From: Leptotrichia sp. oral taxon 218 | Lineage (GTDB): Bacteria > Fusobacteriota > Fusobacteriia > Fusobacteriales > Leptotrichiaceae | Reading direction: 5' to 3' | Length of the DNA: 64,000 nucleotides | NCBI RefSeq assembly: GCF_018128225.1 | Contig: NZ_CP072377.1 | Coordinates: 1,054,001-1,118,000 of the forward strand | In this document: in pieces, positions 1-9,900 of the stretch | How the letters are laid out: every line of letters begins with the position of its first letter | Numbering within the stretch: position 1 is the first letter of the stretch | The notes under the pieces: generated by a model | Told to the model about the DNA's origin: nothing | Databases searched by the model: none | Seen by the model: the letters and a program-made list of their open reading frames with translations, nothing else | Translations under genes and position numbers: made by a program

Positions 1-738
1 AGTTGTCACATAATATATAACTTGCGGGAATAGTCTTCCAATATTTATTGAATTTGCACTTGAAAACATAACATCGTGTTCATTTGCATATTTTTTAAAT
101 TCATCGCTTGAAAAAATCACTTTTATAGCGCTTTGAGCATCGTCAAAATTTCCATTAATTGCAACGATTTCTACATTATTTCCAAGCTGTTTTCTCATTT
201 GTTCTTCTTGCATTGGACTAACTCCATTTTTTGGATAAAAAACGACAATGTCAATTCCATCAACATCTTTAAATCCTTCAAGTGCTGCTTTTCCAGTATC
301 TCCAGAAGTTGCTGCCAAAATTAAGATTTTTTTGTCTTCTTTTTGTTTTTCTTTACTCAAAAGCAGTAAATATGGGAAAAGTGATAAAGCCAAATCTTTA
401 AACGCCAATGTTCTTCCGTGAAATAATTCTCCAAAGCTCACTTTATCATTTAATTTGTGAACTGGAACAATGTTTTTGTCGTTAAAAGTTGTGCTGTTGT
501 AGGCATTATTTATAGCAGTTTTTATTTCTTCGTCTGAAAATTCTGTAAAAAATAATTTTATAATTTTTTCTGAAATTTCTTGATAAGATAAGTCTTTTAA
601 TTCATCATAAGTCAATTTTACATCTGGCAATTTTTCTGGAATATATAATCCTCCATCTTCACAAAGTCCATGAAGTGCTGCAAAAGTGGAACTTTTCACA
701 TTGCTTGGATTAATTTCTCTCGTACTTTTATAGTTCAT
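1..738 (-). CDS. thrC: threonine synthase, N-terminal part (runs off the window)
   Basis: Threonine synthase is the PLP enzyme that converts O-phosphohomoserine to threonine. The visible 246 codons read MNYKSTREINPSNVKSS at the start, then HGRTLAFKDLALSL near residue 112, where the Lys of FKD is the expected PLP Schiff base, then the ATSGDTGKAALEGF phosphate-binding loop and YPKNGVSPMQEEQM. These are family-typical signatures in the right order. The start at 738 is preceded by an AGAGG Shine-Dalgarno; another ATG five bases upstream (743) hits a stop at once. The C-terminal half lies before position 1. It is transcribed divergently from the lipoprotein gene at 905. Confidence 0.95.
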   Translation of the reverse strand, partial: MNYKSTREINPSNVKSSTFAALHGLCEDGGLYIPEKLPDVKLTYDELKDLSYQEISEKIIKLFFTEFSDEEIKTAINNAYNSTTFNDKNIVPVHKLNDKVSFGELFHGRTLAFKDLALSLFPYLLLLSKEKQKEDKKILILAATSGDTGKAALEGFKDVDGIDIVVFYPKNGVSPMQEEQMRKQLGNNVEIVAINGNFDDAQSAIKVIFSSDEFKKYANEHDVMFSSANSINIGRLFPQVIYYVTT

Positions 739-777
739 AACATACCTCTTTTCATTTTCATTTTTTTATATGGAATA

Positions 778-806
778 ATTATACTATTATTTTTTATAAT
801 ATGCAA
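778..806 (-). promoter_or_regulatory. promoter of thrC
   Basis: On the minus strand there is a -35 TTGCAT (806-801), a 17-base spacer and a perfect -10 TATAAT (783-778), about 40 bases before the thrC start codon. The leader is too short for a T-box or other large riboswitch. Confidence 0.6.
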
Positions 807-856
807 GACAAGGGACAAAAAAAAATAAAATTTTAGCTTTTATATAAACGAAAATA

Positions 857-865
857 TGGTATAAT
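857..865 (+). promoter_or_regulatory. extended -10 promoter of the lipoprotein cluster
   Basis: TATAAT at 860-865 is preceded by TGG at 857-859, which fits an extended -10 element. No good -35 box is visible. It lies 40 bases before the TTG start of the first lipoprotein gene and probably serves the plus-strand genes that follow. Confidence 0.5.
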
Positions 866-904
866 TTAAAAAAGAGAATATTTTATTGGAAGGATGTGTT
901 TTAT

Positions 905-2307
905 TTGAAAAAAATATTTTTAATTTTACTTCTGCTATTTATGGTTGTGTCATGTGAATTAGAAGATGCCAGAGAAGCTTATAATAAAAAGGAATATCTA
1001 AAAAGTATAGAATTAGTTTTTAATTATTTTGAAACAAATCCAAAAAAATTAATAAAATTAAGCCTGAAATAAAAAATGAAATTATGGAAAAGTTTTTGAA
1101 TATTACAAATCATTATAAAGTGATGACAGGGAGTGGTGATTTGAGCGAAAGACAGAAAGGTTATGAAGAATTGGTTAAAATTTATGCATTATTTGATACT
1201 TATAAAAACTCTTCAGCTTTTTCGGATTTTCAGCAAAAATATCCTTTGGATGAATCTTTGAATAATATTGAAAAAATAATTACGCAAAGATTAAAAAATA
1301 ATAATTATAATTATGAATATTATGGTTATGACTATTTTAAAGATGTGACGAATGATATAAATAATTATTATGAAGATATCTTAAAATTTATTGAATCTAT
1401 GGAAAAAAATCCCAAAATATCTAATGAAATGGCTTTAAAATATGAACAAATAAGTAAGCAGATAAATAAAAATAAAGCTAATAAATTTATCGAATTTGCT
1501 AATACAAGTGAAAATAAAAAAAATTATAGAGAAGCACAGAGATTTTACGAAGAAGCTGATAAACTTTTTGTAATAACTCGCCAAGATGCAAAAAAAGTCT
1601 CAATTAAAACAAAGGAATTAAAAGAAAAGGCTGATTTGCAAGCAGCAGAAAACGCATATAGTATAGCTTTATCAATCCTTAAAAATGCTAAAACTAGAAA
1701 TGACTATAGAAACGCAGTTTGGGGTTTAGAAAGAGCAAATGAACTTGTTCCAAATTATAAAGATTCTGTAAGTTTGATTTCAAAATATAAAGATAAAATT
1801 TATGTAAAATACAATATTTTTGGGTGTAGCAATAGCTGGGTTGAAAAATATCTAGATAAAAAATTGGAAAATGTCATTGGTAAGAAAACTTCTGCAAATT
1901 CTGCTGAAGTTCAAATAAATTGCAGAGTTACTGATAACTATAATATTTCTACATTTCCTAGCAATATTGAAAATCTGATAGAAATAAGGGAAATTGTAAA
2001 TAATGCTGGTGAAAAGGTTACAAAAGAGTTTATATTTCAAAAAATTAAAAGTCTAGCAATCGAAAAAATAAGTTTTAACTATGAAATAGAAGTATCAGGT
2101 CTTGTAAAACAAAGATATTCAAATAATCTTTCAGAAAAAAATGAAGTACATTCACTCCAATATACAGGAGATATTCCAAAAGAATATAAAGATAAGGATA
2201 AAATAGAAAAACCTTTAGGTGAAACCAAAATGAGAAATAAAATTTTAGAAAAATCTAATTTAGAAAAAGAATTAAATCAAATAATTGATGCGATGGATAG
2301 GTTATAG
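905..2307 (+). pseudogene. lipoprotein, frameshifted at a poly-A tract (paralogue of the gene at 3368)
   Basis: The reading begins at a TTG (905) aligned with the ATG of the paralogue at 3368; the ribosome-binding region and first codons are nearly the same. It encodes a lipoprotein signal with the lipobox VVSC, then EAYNKKEYLKSIELVFNYF. The frame closes shortly after an A7 run at 1042-1048 (PKKLIKLSLK, stop). The rest, from 1084 to 2307 in another frame, matches the paralogue to its end (KYNIFGC, AEVQINC, VTDNY, SLQYTGD). Eight A residues instead of seven would give PKKINKIKPEIKNEIM, which aligns with the paralogue. It is therefore a single-base frameshift: phase variation, a -1 ribosomal slip on AAA-AAA, a true lesion or a sequencing error. 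The family function is not known to me. The middle region is helical and TPR-like. Confidence 0.8.
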
Positions 2308-2309
2308 TT

Positions 2310-3308
2310 ATGAAAAAGAAAATAAAAAAAATAATTTTAGTTAGCGTATTTTGCTTTTTACCAATTATAGCGAAATCCCAAAGTTTGGAAAATATTTTGG
2401 GTATTTCAAAATTGGAAAATTTTTCAAAAATAAAAAATATTGAAGCAGAAAAAATATTGGATTATGATACACAAATTGTACTAAATAATAATCTCGCTTA
2501 TGAAAAAGAAAATAATAAATTATTTACTGGAGTTGCAGTTCAAAAAATAAAAGATAACATCAAAAATATAAATTTTTATGAAAATGGAAACCTCATTTCT
2601 TATTACAAATATTTTCTGGATGGAAATATTGAAGAGGCAAAAGAGATTGACAAAGAAAAGAATCAAGTAATTATCCAAAAATATGATAAAAATAAAAAAA
2701 CTGCTTCACAAAAAATTTATGAAAATGGATTTTTAAAATCAGAAAATCAATATATCAACGGAATTTTAGCCGCAGAATATAAATCTAGCGGAAAAGAAAA
2801 CGGGAAATTTATTTACTATAATGGCAACAAAAAAGTTTTATCAGAAATGGAAGTTTTACAAACTAACAAAAAAGGACAAAGTTATCAAATGCCAAAGACT
2901 ATAAAAATCTTTGGAAAAAACGGGGAAATTGAGAGGGAATACACTTTTGAAAATGGAACTCTTGAAAATCAAACGCAAAAAGTTTATTATCCAAACGGAA
3001 ATTTGAAATATACTGGAATTGCTAAAAATAACGATATGATAAATATGGAAATAAAAGATTTGTATGAAGAATATAATTCCAACGGAGCGAAAATAATGAG
3101 TTGTAAGGAAATCGAAACCGATAAATGGAGCTGCGAATACTATAAAAAAAATGGAGAACTAAAAATCAGAAAACAAATTAAAAAGGATTTTTCTAAAAAT
3201 TTAGCTACTTCAAAGTATATCTATAATAGTGAGCCTGGAATGAATTTTTTAAAATCTGTGGGAGAAGGAATAGGAAATATATTTTTGATGATTCTAGAAG
3301 GAATATAG
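2310..3308 (+). CDS. exported YwqK/MORN-variant repeat protein
   Basis: This 332-residue protein has a signal peptide (hydrophobic ILVSVFCFLPIIA, cleavage near AKS) and repeated tracts of the form FYENGNL, YENGFLK, YYNGNKK, YYPNGNLKYTG and YKKNGELK. These are typical of the MORN-variant (YwqK-type) repeats found in many Fusobacteriota and Bacteroidota surface proteins. The start follows the stop of the preceding lipoprotein by two bases, so the two are translationally linked. A domain function is not established; YwqK is sometimes labelled antitoxin, but nothing here supports that. The last 30 residues contain a hydrophobic stretch (IGNIFLMILEGI). Confidence 0.75.
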   Translation: MKKKIKKIILVSVFCFLPIIAKSQSLENILGISKLENFSKIKNIEAEKILDYDTQIVLNNNLAYEKENNKLFTGVAVQKIKDNIKNINFYENGNLISYYKYFLDGNIEEAKEIDKEKNQVIIQKYDKNKKTASQKIYENGFLKSENQYINGILAAEYKSSGKENGKFIYYNGNKKVLSEMEVLQTNKKGQSYQMPKTIKIFGKNGEIEREYTFENGTLENQTQKVYYPNGNLKYTGIAKNNDMINMEIKDLYEEYNSNGAKIMSCKEIETDKWSCEYYKKNGELKIRKQIKKDFSKNLATSKYIYNSEPGMNFLKSVGEGIGNIFLMILEGI

Positions 3309-3367
3309 ATGTATTTGAGTTTAAATAATAAAAAAATAAAAAATTTTAATCGAAAGGATCTGTTCTT

Positions 3368-4753
3368 ATGAAAAAAATATTTTTAATTTTATTGCTGTTA
3401 TTTACCATTGTATCTTGTGAATTAAAAAAAGCACAAGAGGCGTATGATAATAAAGAATATATAAGAAGCATATATCTTACTTTAAGTTATTTTGAGAAAC
3501 ATCCAAACAAAGTTGAAAAAATTAAACCAGATATTAAAAATGAAATTATGGAAAAGTTTTCTAATATTGTAAATTATTATAAAACAGAAGCTGGAAGCAG
3601 TAATTTAGAAGAAAGACAAGATGGTTATGAAGGACTTTATAAAATTTATGCACTATTCGATGTTTACTCTCAATCTTCAAATTTTACTGATTTTTTATCA
3701 AAATATGATGGCGATGAACTTTTAGGCGAAATTTATAAAATTATAGATGAACGTATAAAAACAGGAGAATTGGAAAGTAAATATTATAGAGATATTATTT
3801 CAATACTTGATGAATATTACAGAAATATGATTGGTTATACTAAAGAATTAAGTGAAATTAAAAAAATAGATGAAAATAAAATTTTAAAATATGAATCAAT
3901 ATCAAGAAAAATGTCTCAAGCTGAAGCTGATAAACTCATAGAGTATGCCAATATAAAAGAAAAAGCTGAAAAATACCGTGAAGCACAAAAATTAAACGAA
4001 GCAGCACAAGAAACTTATGAACAATATCAGAAAAATTATAAAAATTTGTATATAAAAATTAGAGAACTCAAAAAAAAAGCTGATTATCAAGAAGCAGACA
4101 AGCTTTACCAAAGTGCTATACAAACTTCTGGTGCTGTAACTAAACATGGATACAGAGAATCAATAGAAAAATTAAAAAAGGCACAAGAAATTATCCCTAA
4201 TTTTAGAGATTCAAAAGAGAAAATTTCAGAGTATTCTAAAAAAGCCTACGTAAAATACAACATTTCTGGTTGTGATAATAGCCATGTCCCTGCATATATA
4301 AATGGTCATTTATCCAAAGTTGGAGTTTATACAAAATATTCAAGTGAGGCTGAAGTCCAAATAAATTGTAAAGTTACGGATAATTATCAAGTTTCTACAT
4401 ATCCTAGCCAAATAAAAAATTTATCTCAAGTAAAAGAGGTTAAAAATAACGATGGACAAACGGTAAAAAAAGAATTTATATTTCAGGAAAGTAAAACTAA
4501 ATCAGTTGAAAAACTAGATTTCAGTTATGAAATAGAACTTTCTGGATATGTGAAAAAAAAATATTCAGGTAATGCATATAAACAACACGAAATAAACTCG
4601 TTACAATATTTAGGAAATGTGCCGTCTGAGTATTCTGGCAAAGATAAAATTGAAGAACTTTGGGGAGAAAGTGAAATGAGAAGAAAAGTTTATGATAGTG
4701 CATCTTTTTTTAAAGATCTTGAAGATATAGTTAAGGAGTTGGAAAAATTATAA
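3368..4753 (+). CDS. lipoprotein with helical TPR-like repeats
   Basis: The protein has 461 residues. The signal peptide ends in the lipobox TIVSC (Cys 17), so it should be lipid-anchored. It continues with ELKKAQEAYDNKEYIRSIYL, a TPR-like helix, and with further helical units (EADKLIEYANIKEKAEKYR; EADKLYQSAIQT). The C-terminal half contains paired cysteines in NISGCDNSHV and AEVQINCKVTDNY. The start has an AAAGGA Shine-Dalgarno. It is the intact copy of the frameshifted gene at 905-2307; both have a YwqK-type sequence directly after them, suggesting duplication of a two-gene unit. I do not recognise a named family. Confidence 0.75.
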   Translation: MKKIFLILLLLFTIVSCELKKAQEAYDNKEYIRSIYLTLSYFEKHPNKVEKIKPDIKNEIMEKFSNIVNYYKTEAGSSNLEERQDGYEGLYKIYALFDVYSQSSNFTDFLSKYDGDELLGEIYKIIDERIKTGELESKYYRDIISILDEYYRNMIGYTKELSEIKKIDENKILKYESISRKMSQAEADKLIEYANIKEKAEKYREAQKLNEAAQETYEQYQKNYKNLYIKIRELKKKADYQEADKLYQSAIQTSGAVTKHGYRESIEKLKKAQEIIPNFRDSKEKISEYSKKAYVKYNISGCDNSHVPAYINGHLSKVGVYTKYSSEAEVQINCKVTDNYQVSTYPSQIKNLSQVKEVKNNDGQTVKKEFIFQESKTKSVEKLDFSYEIELSGYVKKKYSGNAYKQHEINSLQYLGNVPSEYSGKDKIEELWGESEMRRKVYDSASFFKDLEDIVKELEKL

Positions 4754-4755
4754 TT

Positions 4756-4860
4756 ATATATAAAAATAGCGAATTTAAAAAATTTGACAAAAATGGGAAA
4801 TTAAAATATATAAAAATAGATGGTGCACTTGAAAATAACATATCTTGCTCTTTGAATTAA
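4756..4860 (+). pseudogene. remnant of a second YwqK-type gene
   Basis: Directly after the lipoprotein stop, one frame without a start codon reads YKNSEFKKFDKNGKLKYIK and ends at 4860. The pattern of aromatic residue, N/K, G, K, L, K and Y is the YwqK/MORN-variant repeat seen in the gene at 2310, and the position relative to the lipoprotein is the same. It looks like the tail of a decayed duplicate. From 4861 to 5076 the sequence is AT-rich with no gene that I can see. Confidence 0.5.
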
Positions 4861-5076
4861 CAAAAAAATATTAATAATATACTTAAAATTTATATTTTAA
4901 TAAAAGAGCTTTTAGTGAATTTATAGTAAAAAAATTTAAATGTATTTTTTGTTTAATACTTGTATTTTTTTAATTAAAATGTTATTATAATAATCAAGAA
5001 GAAATAGATAAATAAAAAATAAAATTTTAAATAAAAAAAGAAAAAAACAAAAAAAAGATGAAAGGGAGATAAAAGA

Positions 5077-5679
5077 TTGAAAACAGCCAAAACTAAATTA
5101 AAAGATACACAAAATAAAGAAGTTTCCTTAAAGCAGATGTTAAAAAATGTTGACGATGATTTAAAGCGAGAAGAAATAATACATATGCTTTTAGAACAAA
5201 AAGTTTCTAAAGTTATAAAAGAAGAAAAAGATGACAAATTAAAAATTTCAAATAAATTGTCACAATTTATTGGCAGTAAAAAATTTATTCATTTAGTTAT
5301 TACAGTTGTGGCAATTTGGCTTTTTATAAATTTAATATTTATATTTAATAGACAGTTTGACTCTTATTCTTTTGTAATTTTAAATGCAATTTTGTCTTTT
5401 GTTATGCTTTTATTTTGTTCACTTATTATAATTAATCAAAATAAATCTAAAAAACTTAATGAGAAAAAATCTTTGAACGACTATAAAGTAAATCTAAAAA
5501 ATGAAATTGTAATCGAAGATTTGCACTATAAATTGGATGAATTAATAAAAAAACAAAATGAAATGGCACAAAGAGTATCTCAATTAGAAAACAAAAAAAT
5601 AAAAAATAAAAATAAAAAAGAAGAAAGAGCATTTAAATTTATAGATATTACAGAAACAGAAAAAGATCACGACAGTTGA
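5077..5679 (+). CDS. DUF1003 family membrane protein
   Basis: This 200-residue protein has an N-terminal cytoplasmic part with charged helices, two transmembrane segments (FIHLVITVVAIWLFINLIFI, about 68-87, and FVILNAILSFVMLLFCSLII, about 98-117) and a C-terminal coiled coil (LHYKLDELIKKQNEMAQRV). The order FIGSxxF, W, LIF, FDSYSFVILNxxLS, INQNK and DYKVNLKNEI is that of DUF1003. Translation probably starts at TTG 5077, nine bases after an AAGGGAGA Shine-Dalgarno; no suitable ATG is nearby. The downstream cupin gene begins eight bases after its stop, so they form an operon. The family function is unknown. Confidence 0.75.
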   Translation: MKTAKTKLKDTQNKEVSLKQMLKNVDDDLKREEIIHMLLEQKVSKVIKEEKDDKLKISNKLSQFIGSKKFIHLVITVVAIWLFINLIFIFNRQFDSYSFVILNAILSFVMLLFCSLIIINQNKSKKLNEKKSLNDYKVNLKNEIVIEDLHYKLDELIKKQNEMAQRVSQLENKKIKNKNKKEERAFKFIDITETEKDHDS

Positions 5680-5686
5680 GGTGAAT

Positions 5687-5992
5687 ATGAACATTTTTGA
5701 TTTTGAAAAATTTGAAAATAACGAAGAAATCGTAACAATTTTAGAAAAAAATAAAAATATAAAAATTGAAAGAATTGTTTCAGAAAGTCAAACTACCGAT
5801 TGGCAAAGTTCTGATAAAAATGAATTTGTGATTTTGGTGCAAGGAAATGCTGAAATAACTTATTTTAAAAATTCTGAAATTGTAAAATTATCAAGCGGTG
5901 ATACGCTTTTAATAAAAAAAAATGAAAAACATAAAGTGAGTTATACAAGTAAAAATCCACATTGTGTGTGGATTTGTATTTTTTATAATTAA
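5687..5992 (+). CDS. small cupin-fold protein
   Basis: About 101 residues, with one cupin barrel: FVILVQGNAEITYF (first cupin motif region, with no metal-binding histidines in the G(X)5HXH form), LSSGDTLLIKKNEKHKV (second motif with one His) and HCVWICIFYN at the end. I chose ATG 5687 (MNIFDFEKF) over GTG 5681 because GAGGTGA immediately upstream serves as the Shine-Dalgarno and includes that GTG. Binding target is unknown; single-domain cupins of this size often bind small ligands or act as sensors. Only part of the usual metal ligand set is present. Confidence 0.7.
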   Translation: MNIFDFEKFENNEEIVTILEKNKNIKIERIVSESQTTDWQSSDKNEFVILVQGNAEITYFKNSEIVKLSSGDTLLIKKNEKHKVSYTSKNPHCVWICIFYN

Positions 5993-6008
5993 AGGGAGAT
6001 GATTTTTT

Positions 6009-6881
6009 ATGGTAATGATGATAATGTTACTAATATTTTCGCTAGTTGTAGCAATTTTAACAGGAGTTCCATATATAAAAAAGACTGTGGAAGATGGTAA
6101 AAAATTAAAAGAATTTGAAGAAAATGGAATGGGGAAAAATGAAGCAAAAGGAAAATTAAGAGACGGGAAGACTTCGACTGATAAAGTTATTTGCTATTTG
6201 TTTTATTTTTCTTTTGTAGTTTTTGTCATAAGCGGAGTTTACAATATTTATTCACTTACTCAAAATAACAATATGATGACTGACAATAACACTCAGACTC
6301 AATTGCAGCCTACAAATTCAATGCCAGAAGTTTCAACAGGACCAAACGGACAAACTGTGCAAAATCAAAATGGCAACAGTTCTTCTGACACTCAAAATAC
6401 TCCTGCTACTAGCAAAAACTTAAATAATTCGTCTGAAAACGGAAATGATGAAGCAATACAAAATAATGTAAGAAGAGAGCAAAATAGAATAAATAAAATG
6501 TTCGAAGAAAGCGAAAGAAATACAAAAGATTTACTTAGTGCCTTCACTCGAAATGTTCAAAATAAGGATGCTGAAGAAGGTATAAAAAATGGTGAAAAAG
6601 CACTTAAAAATGTTAAAAAATCAAATGAAATGTTTAAAAATGCTCAATGCGTTCAAACAGGTGATGCAAACTTTGACAAAGAATGTCCAAAACTATTGGA
6701 ACAAGGAAAAGAATTATACTCTTCAAAACAAGTAACAGTTGAAAAAGCGTTAGAAATGCTAAAAAGTATTGAAAAAGGAATAAAAGAAGTTCAATCTAGC
6801 CAAATTGGACAAGATGTAATGAAAAAAGGTGAAGAAATATGGGACAGTATTATGAAAAATGTTAACGGAAATAATCAATAA
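6009..6881 (+). CDS. membrane protein with two N-terminal TM segments and a Q/N-rich linker
   Basis: The protein has 290 residues. TM1 is at the N-terminus (MIMLLIFSLVVAILTGVPYI) and TM2 near residues 62-79 (VICYLFYFSFVVFVISGVY), separated by a short basic cytoplasmic loop. A low-complexity linker rich in Asn, Gln, Thr and Ser (about 85-150) leads to a helical, charged C-terminal domain outside the membrane. Two cysteines (NAQCVQTG and KECPKLL) could form a disulfide in the periplasm. A GGGAG Shine-Dalgarno precedes ATG 6009, though ATG 6015 and 6018 are possible. No family recognised. It closes the plus-strand cluster before a terminator. Confidence 0.65.
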   Translation: MVMMIMLLIFSLVVAILTGVPYIKKTVEDGKKLKEFEENGMGKNEAKGKLRDGKTSTDKVICYLFYFSFVVFVISGVYNIYSLTQNNNMMTDNNTQTQLQPTNSMPEVSTGPNGQTVQNQNGNSSSDTQNTPATSKNLNNSSENGNDEAIQNNVRREQNRINKMFEESERNTKDLLSAFTRNVQNKDAEEGIKNGEKALKNVKKSNEMFKNAQCVQTGDANFDKECPKLLEQGKELYSSKQVTVEKALEMLKSIEKGIKEVQSSQIGQDVMKKGEEIWDSIMKNVNGNNQ

Positions 6882-6917
6882 TTAACAAATTATATATTTT
6901 TCATAAAAATAAAAAAT

Positions 6918-6957
6918 AAGGGAAATTTAAAAATATAAATTAAGTTTCCCTTTTTTT
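6918..6957. terminator. bidirectional rho-independent terminator
   Basis: The stem AAGGGAAA (6918-6925) pairs with TTTCCCTT (6945-6952), followed by a T run on the plus strand and, read on the minus strand, by TTATTTTTTATTTTT. It lies between the convergent ends of the gene at 6009-6881 and metH. Confidence 0.8.
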
Positions 6958-6999
6958 ATTAGTTAAGTATTTAATAACAAAAAATTGTTTTATTTAAAA

Positions 7000-9900
7000 T
7001 TACATATTAAAATATTTACAAAACGGCTGTGAAAATACGATAGCACTTACAGACGCTTCAGGATACATCATAAATTCATCAGTAAGTTTTATTCCATAAA
7101 TTTCAGGTTTTAATAATTTAAACAATTTTTTCTGGTCGCTTAAATCTGGACACGCTGGATATCCAAATGAATAACGGTTACCTTGATAATTCGCTTTTAA
7201 TATATCTTCTGTTTGCAATTCTTTGTCAATAATTCCCACATCTTTTCTCATAATTTGATGAATATACTCAGAAGTCGCTTCTGCAAGTTCCAGTCCTATC
7301 GAATTTACTAAATGTCCTTTATAAAATTCACCTTTTGCTTTTAATTCGTTAGACACAATTCTTGACTTCTCTCCAGCTGTTGCAACAAAAAATCCTACAT
7401 AATCTATTCCATCAGGATTTACATAATCGTTTAATGACAAATATTGACCGTATTTCTGTCTTGGAAAATTAAATGTTTCGATAACTTTACTCAAATCATC
7501 GGATAAAATTTCCAACGAAAATTCGTTTTTTTCTTTACCATATTTTCTTCGAACAGGAAAATATTTGTAAATTGCCGTTATATCAAAATATTCATCGCCA
7601 TGTTCAATAATCTCTTTAATTTCATTATACATTTTTACTGTACGGGGATCTTGTTTTTCAAGCATTTTTCCAACAATCCATTTAAGACCCAGATGTTTTC
7701 CAATAAGCATTTGCAAATTGATAAACGGAAATACATCTTTTGCCTTTATATTTGTAATAATTTGCTTGTTCAAAGTTTCAGGCTTATAAATTTTCTCAAA
7801 ATTATATTTTGGAATTTCAATTTTAGAATAGTCAAAAGTTCCGTCTTTATCTTTAATATCGCTGACTGTTTGTTTTACTTTTAATTTTTGCAGTTCTTTT
7901 TCATCTTTTATTAAAAGTAAATCTCTTCGTTTTTGCAAATATTCCCTAAATTCTTCAAATTTCTTTTCGTCAATCATTTTATTTAAATCAGAAAGTGCTG
8001 TCATCGCATCTTTTGAATAAATTACAATGTTATTCTCATAAGCTGGTTCAATTTTATTAACTGTGAATTTTTCTGTAAGAGCAGCTCCTCCAACGAAAAT
8101 CGGTATAGAAATTCCCGCTTCTCTCAACACAGCAACAGTATTCACCATTTCAGCCGCAGATTTTACTAAAAGTCCTGAAAGTCCTAAAAAATTAGCTTTT
8201 TCTTTTACTACAGCATCTCGAATTTTTTCCGCAGGAGTATTAATTCCCAAATCAATTACTTCGTAGCCATTGTTTCCAATAATTATTCCAACCAAATTTT
8301 TCCCGATGTCGTGAACATCACCTTTTACAGTTGCCATAATTATTTTACCTTTCACAGAAGACTCGTCTTTTTCCATAAACTGCTCTAAATGTGCGACACT
8401 AGCTTTCATAACTTCCGCACTTTGCAAAACTTCTGCAACGATTAAGTCATTTTTGTTAAAAAGTCTTCCAACTTCGTCCATTCCAGTCATCAAAGGCCCA
8501 TTTATTATTTCAATTGGAGTATATTTTTTTAAAAGTTCATCCAATAAAATAGTCAAATCCTTTTTACTTCCTTCAACAACCAAATTTGCGACTTTTTCTT
8601 CCACCGTCAAGTTACTTACATCAACTTTTTTCTTAGTCGCTTTTTTATCTCTATAGAAATTTGCAAATTTTGAAACATTTTCATCATTTGTATGAAACAA
8701 AATATTTTCTGACAGCTCTTTTTCTTCATCTGAAATTTCATCCATCGGAATAATTTTTTCAGTATTTACAATCGCAAAATCAAGCCCAGCTTCATAGGCT
8801 TTATTCATATAATAAGTATTTAACACTTCTCTTCCCGCAATCGGCAATCCAAATGAAATGTTACTCACTCCCAAAATTGTTTTAACATTAGGCATTTCTT
8901 TTTTTATTTCTCGAATAGCTTCAATTGTCGCACTTGCAGAACCAATATATTTCTGGTCTCCTGTCGCAACCGGGAAAACAAGCGTATCAAAAATTATATC
9001 TCTTTCATCAATTCCATATTTTTTTGTAAGCAGCTCATAACTTCGTCTTGCCACCTTAATTTTCTTCTCAAGCGAAACAGCCATTCCTTCTTCGTCAATA
9101 AGCCCCACAACAACCGCAGCCCCAAATTCTTTGATAACCTCAGCCATTTTCTTAAATTTTTCTTCCCCGTCTTCCAAGTTTATCGAATTAATAATTCCTT
9201 TTCCCTGAAGATAAGTCAGTCCTTTTTCAACGACATTTATATCAGTCGAGTCAAGCATTATCGGCACTTTTGCAAATTTTGAAACCTTTTCCAAAAACGC
9301 TTTCATATCAGCAACTTCATCTCTATCTGGATTTGCAAGACAGACATCAATCACATCGGCGTCCCCTTTAATTTGAAGTCTTGCAACTTCAGTCGCTTCA
9401 TCAAATTTTTCCTGTGCAATAAGATTTTTGAAAATTCTTGAACCAATTACATTTGTTCGCTCCCCTACATAAATCGGTCTATCTTTAGGTGTTTCAAGCG
9501 AAATTAGCCCAGATAAATTATTAAAATTTTTATCTTTATCAATATTTCTAGGTTCATAATTCACAGTTTTCTCTTTAATTTTTTTGATATAATCCGGCGT
9601 AGTTCCACAGCATCCGCCCACAATGTTCAAATATTTATTTTTGAAAAAAGGTTCTAATTTATTTGCCAAAGTTACTGGAGTTTCTTCATATTCTCCATCT
9701 TCATTTGGAAGCCCTGCGTTTGGATAAACGGAAATGTAAGTATTTGAAATATCATTTAATGTTTTTAAAAACTGAGTCATAAATTCAGGTCCAGTCGCAC
9801 AGTTTAATCCGACAGAAAATGGATGCATATGATTTACAGCGTAATAAAAAGCATCCGCAGTTTGCCCGGCAAGTGTCGTTCCTGTGCTTTCAATCGTAAA

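Noticed and set aside
5681-5992. GTG 5681 as the start of the cupin gene.
   Set aside because: This GTG is part of the GAGGTGA Shine-Dalgarno for ATG 5687, which gives the normal family start.
7600-9040. Several plus-strand frames within metH.
   Set aside because: They are shadows of a complete, well-conserved metH on the other strand and have no recognisable domains.
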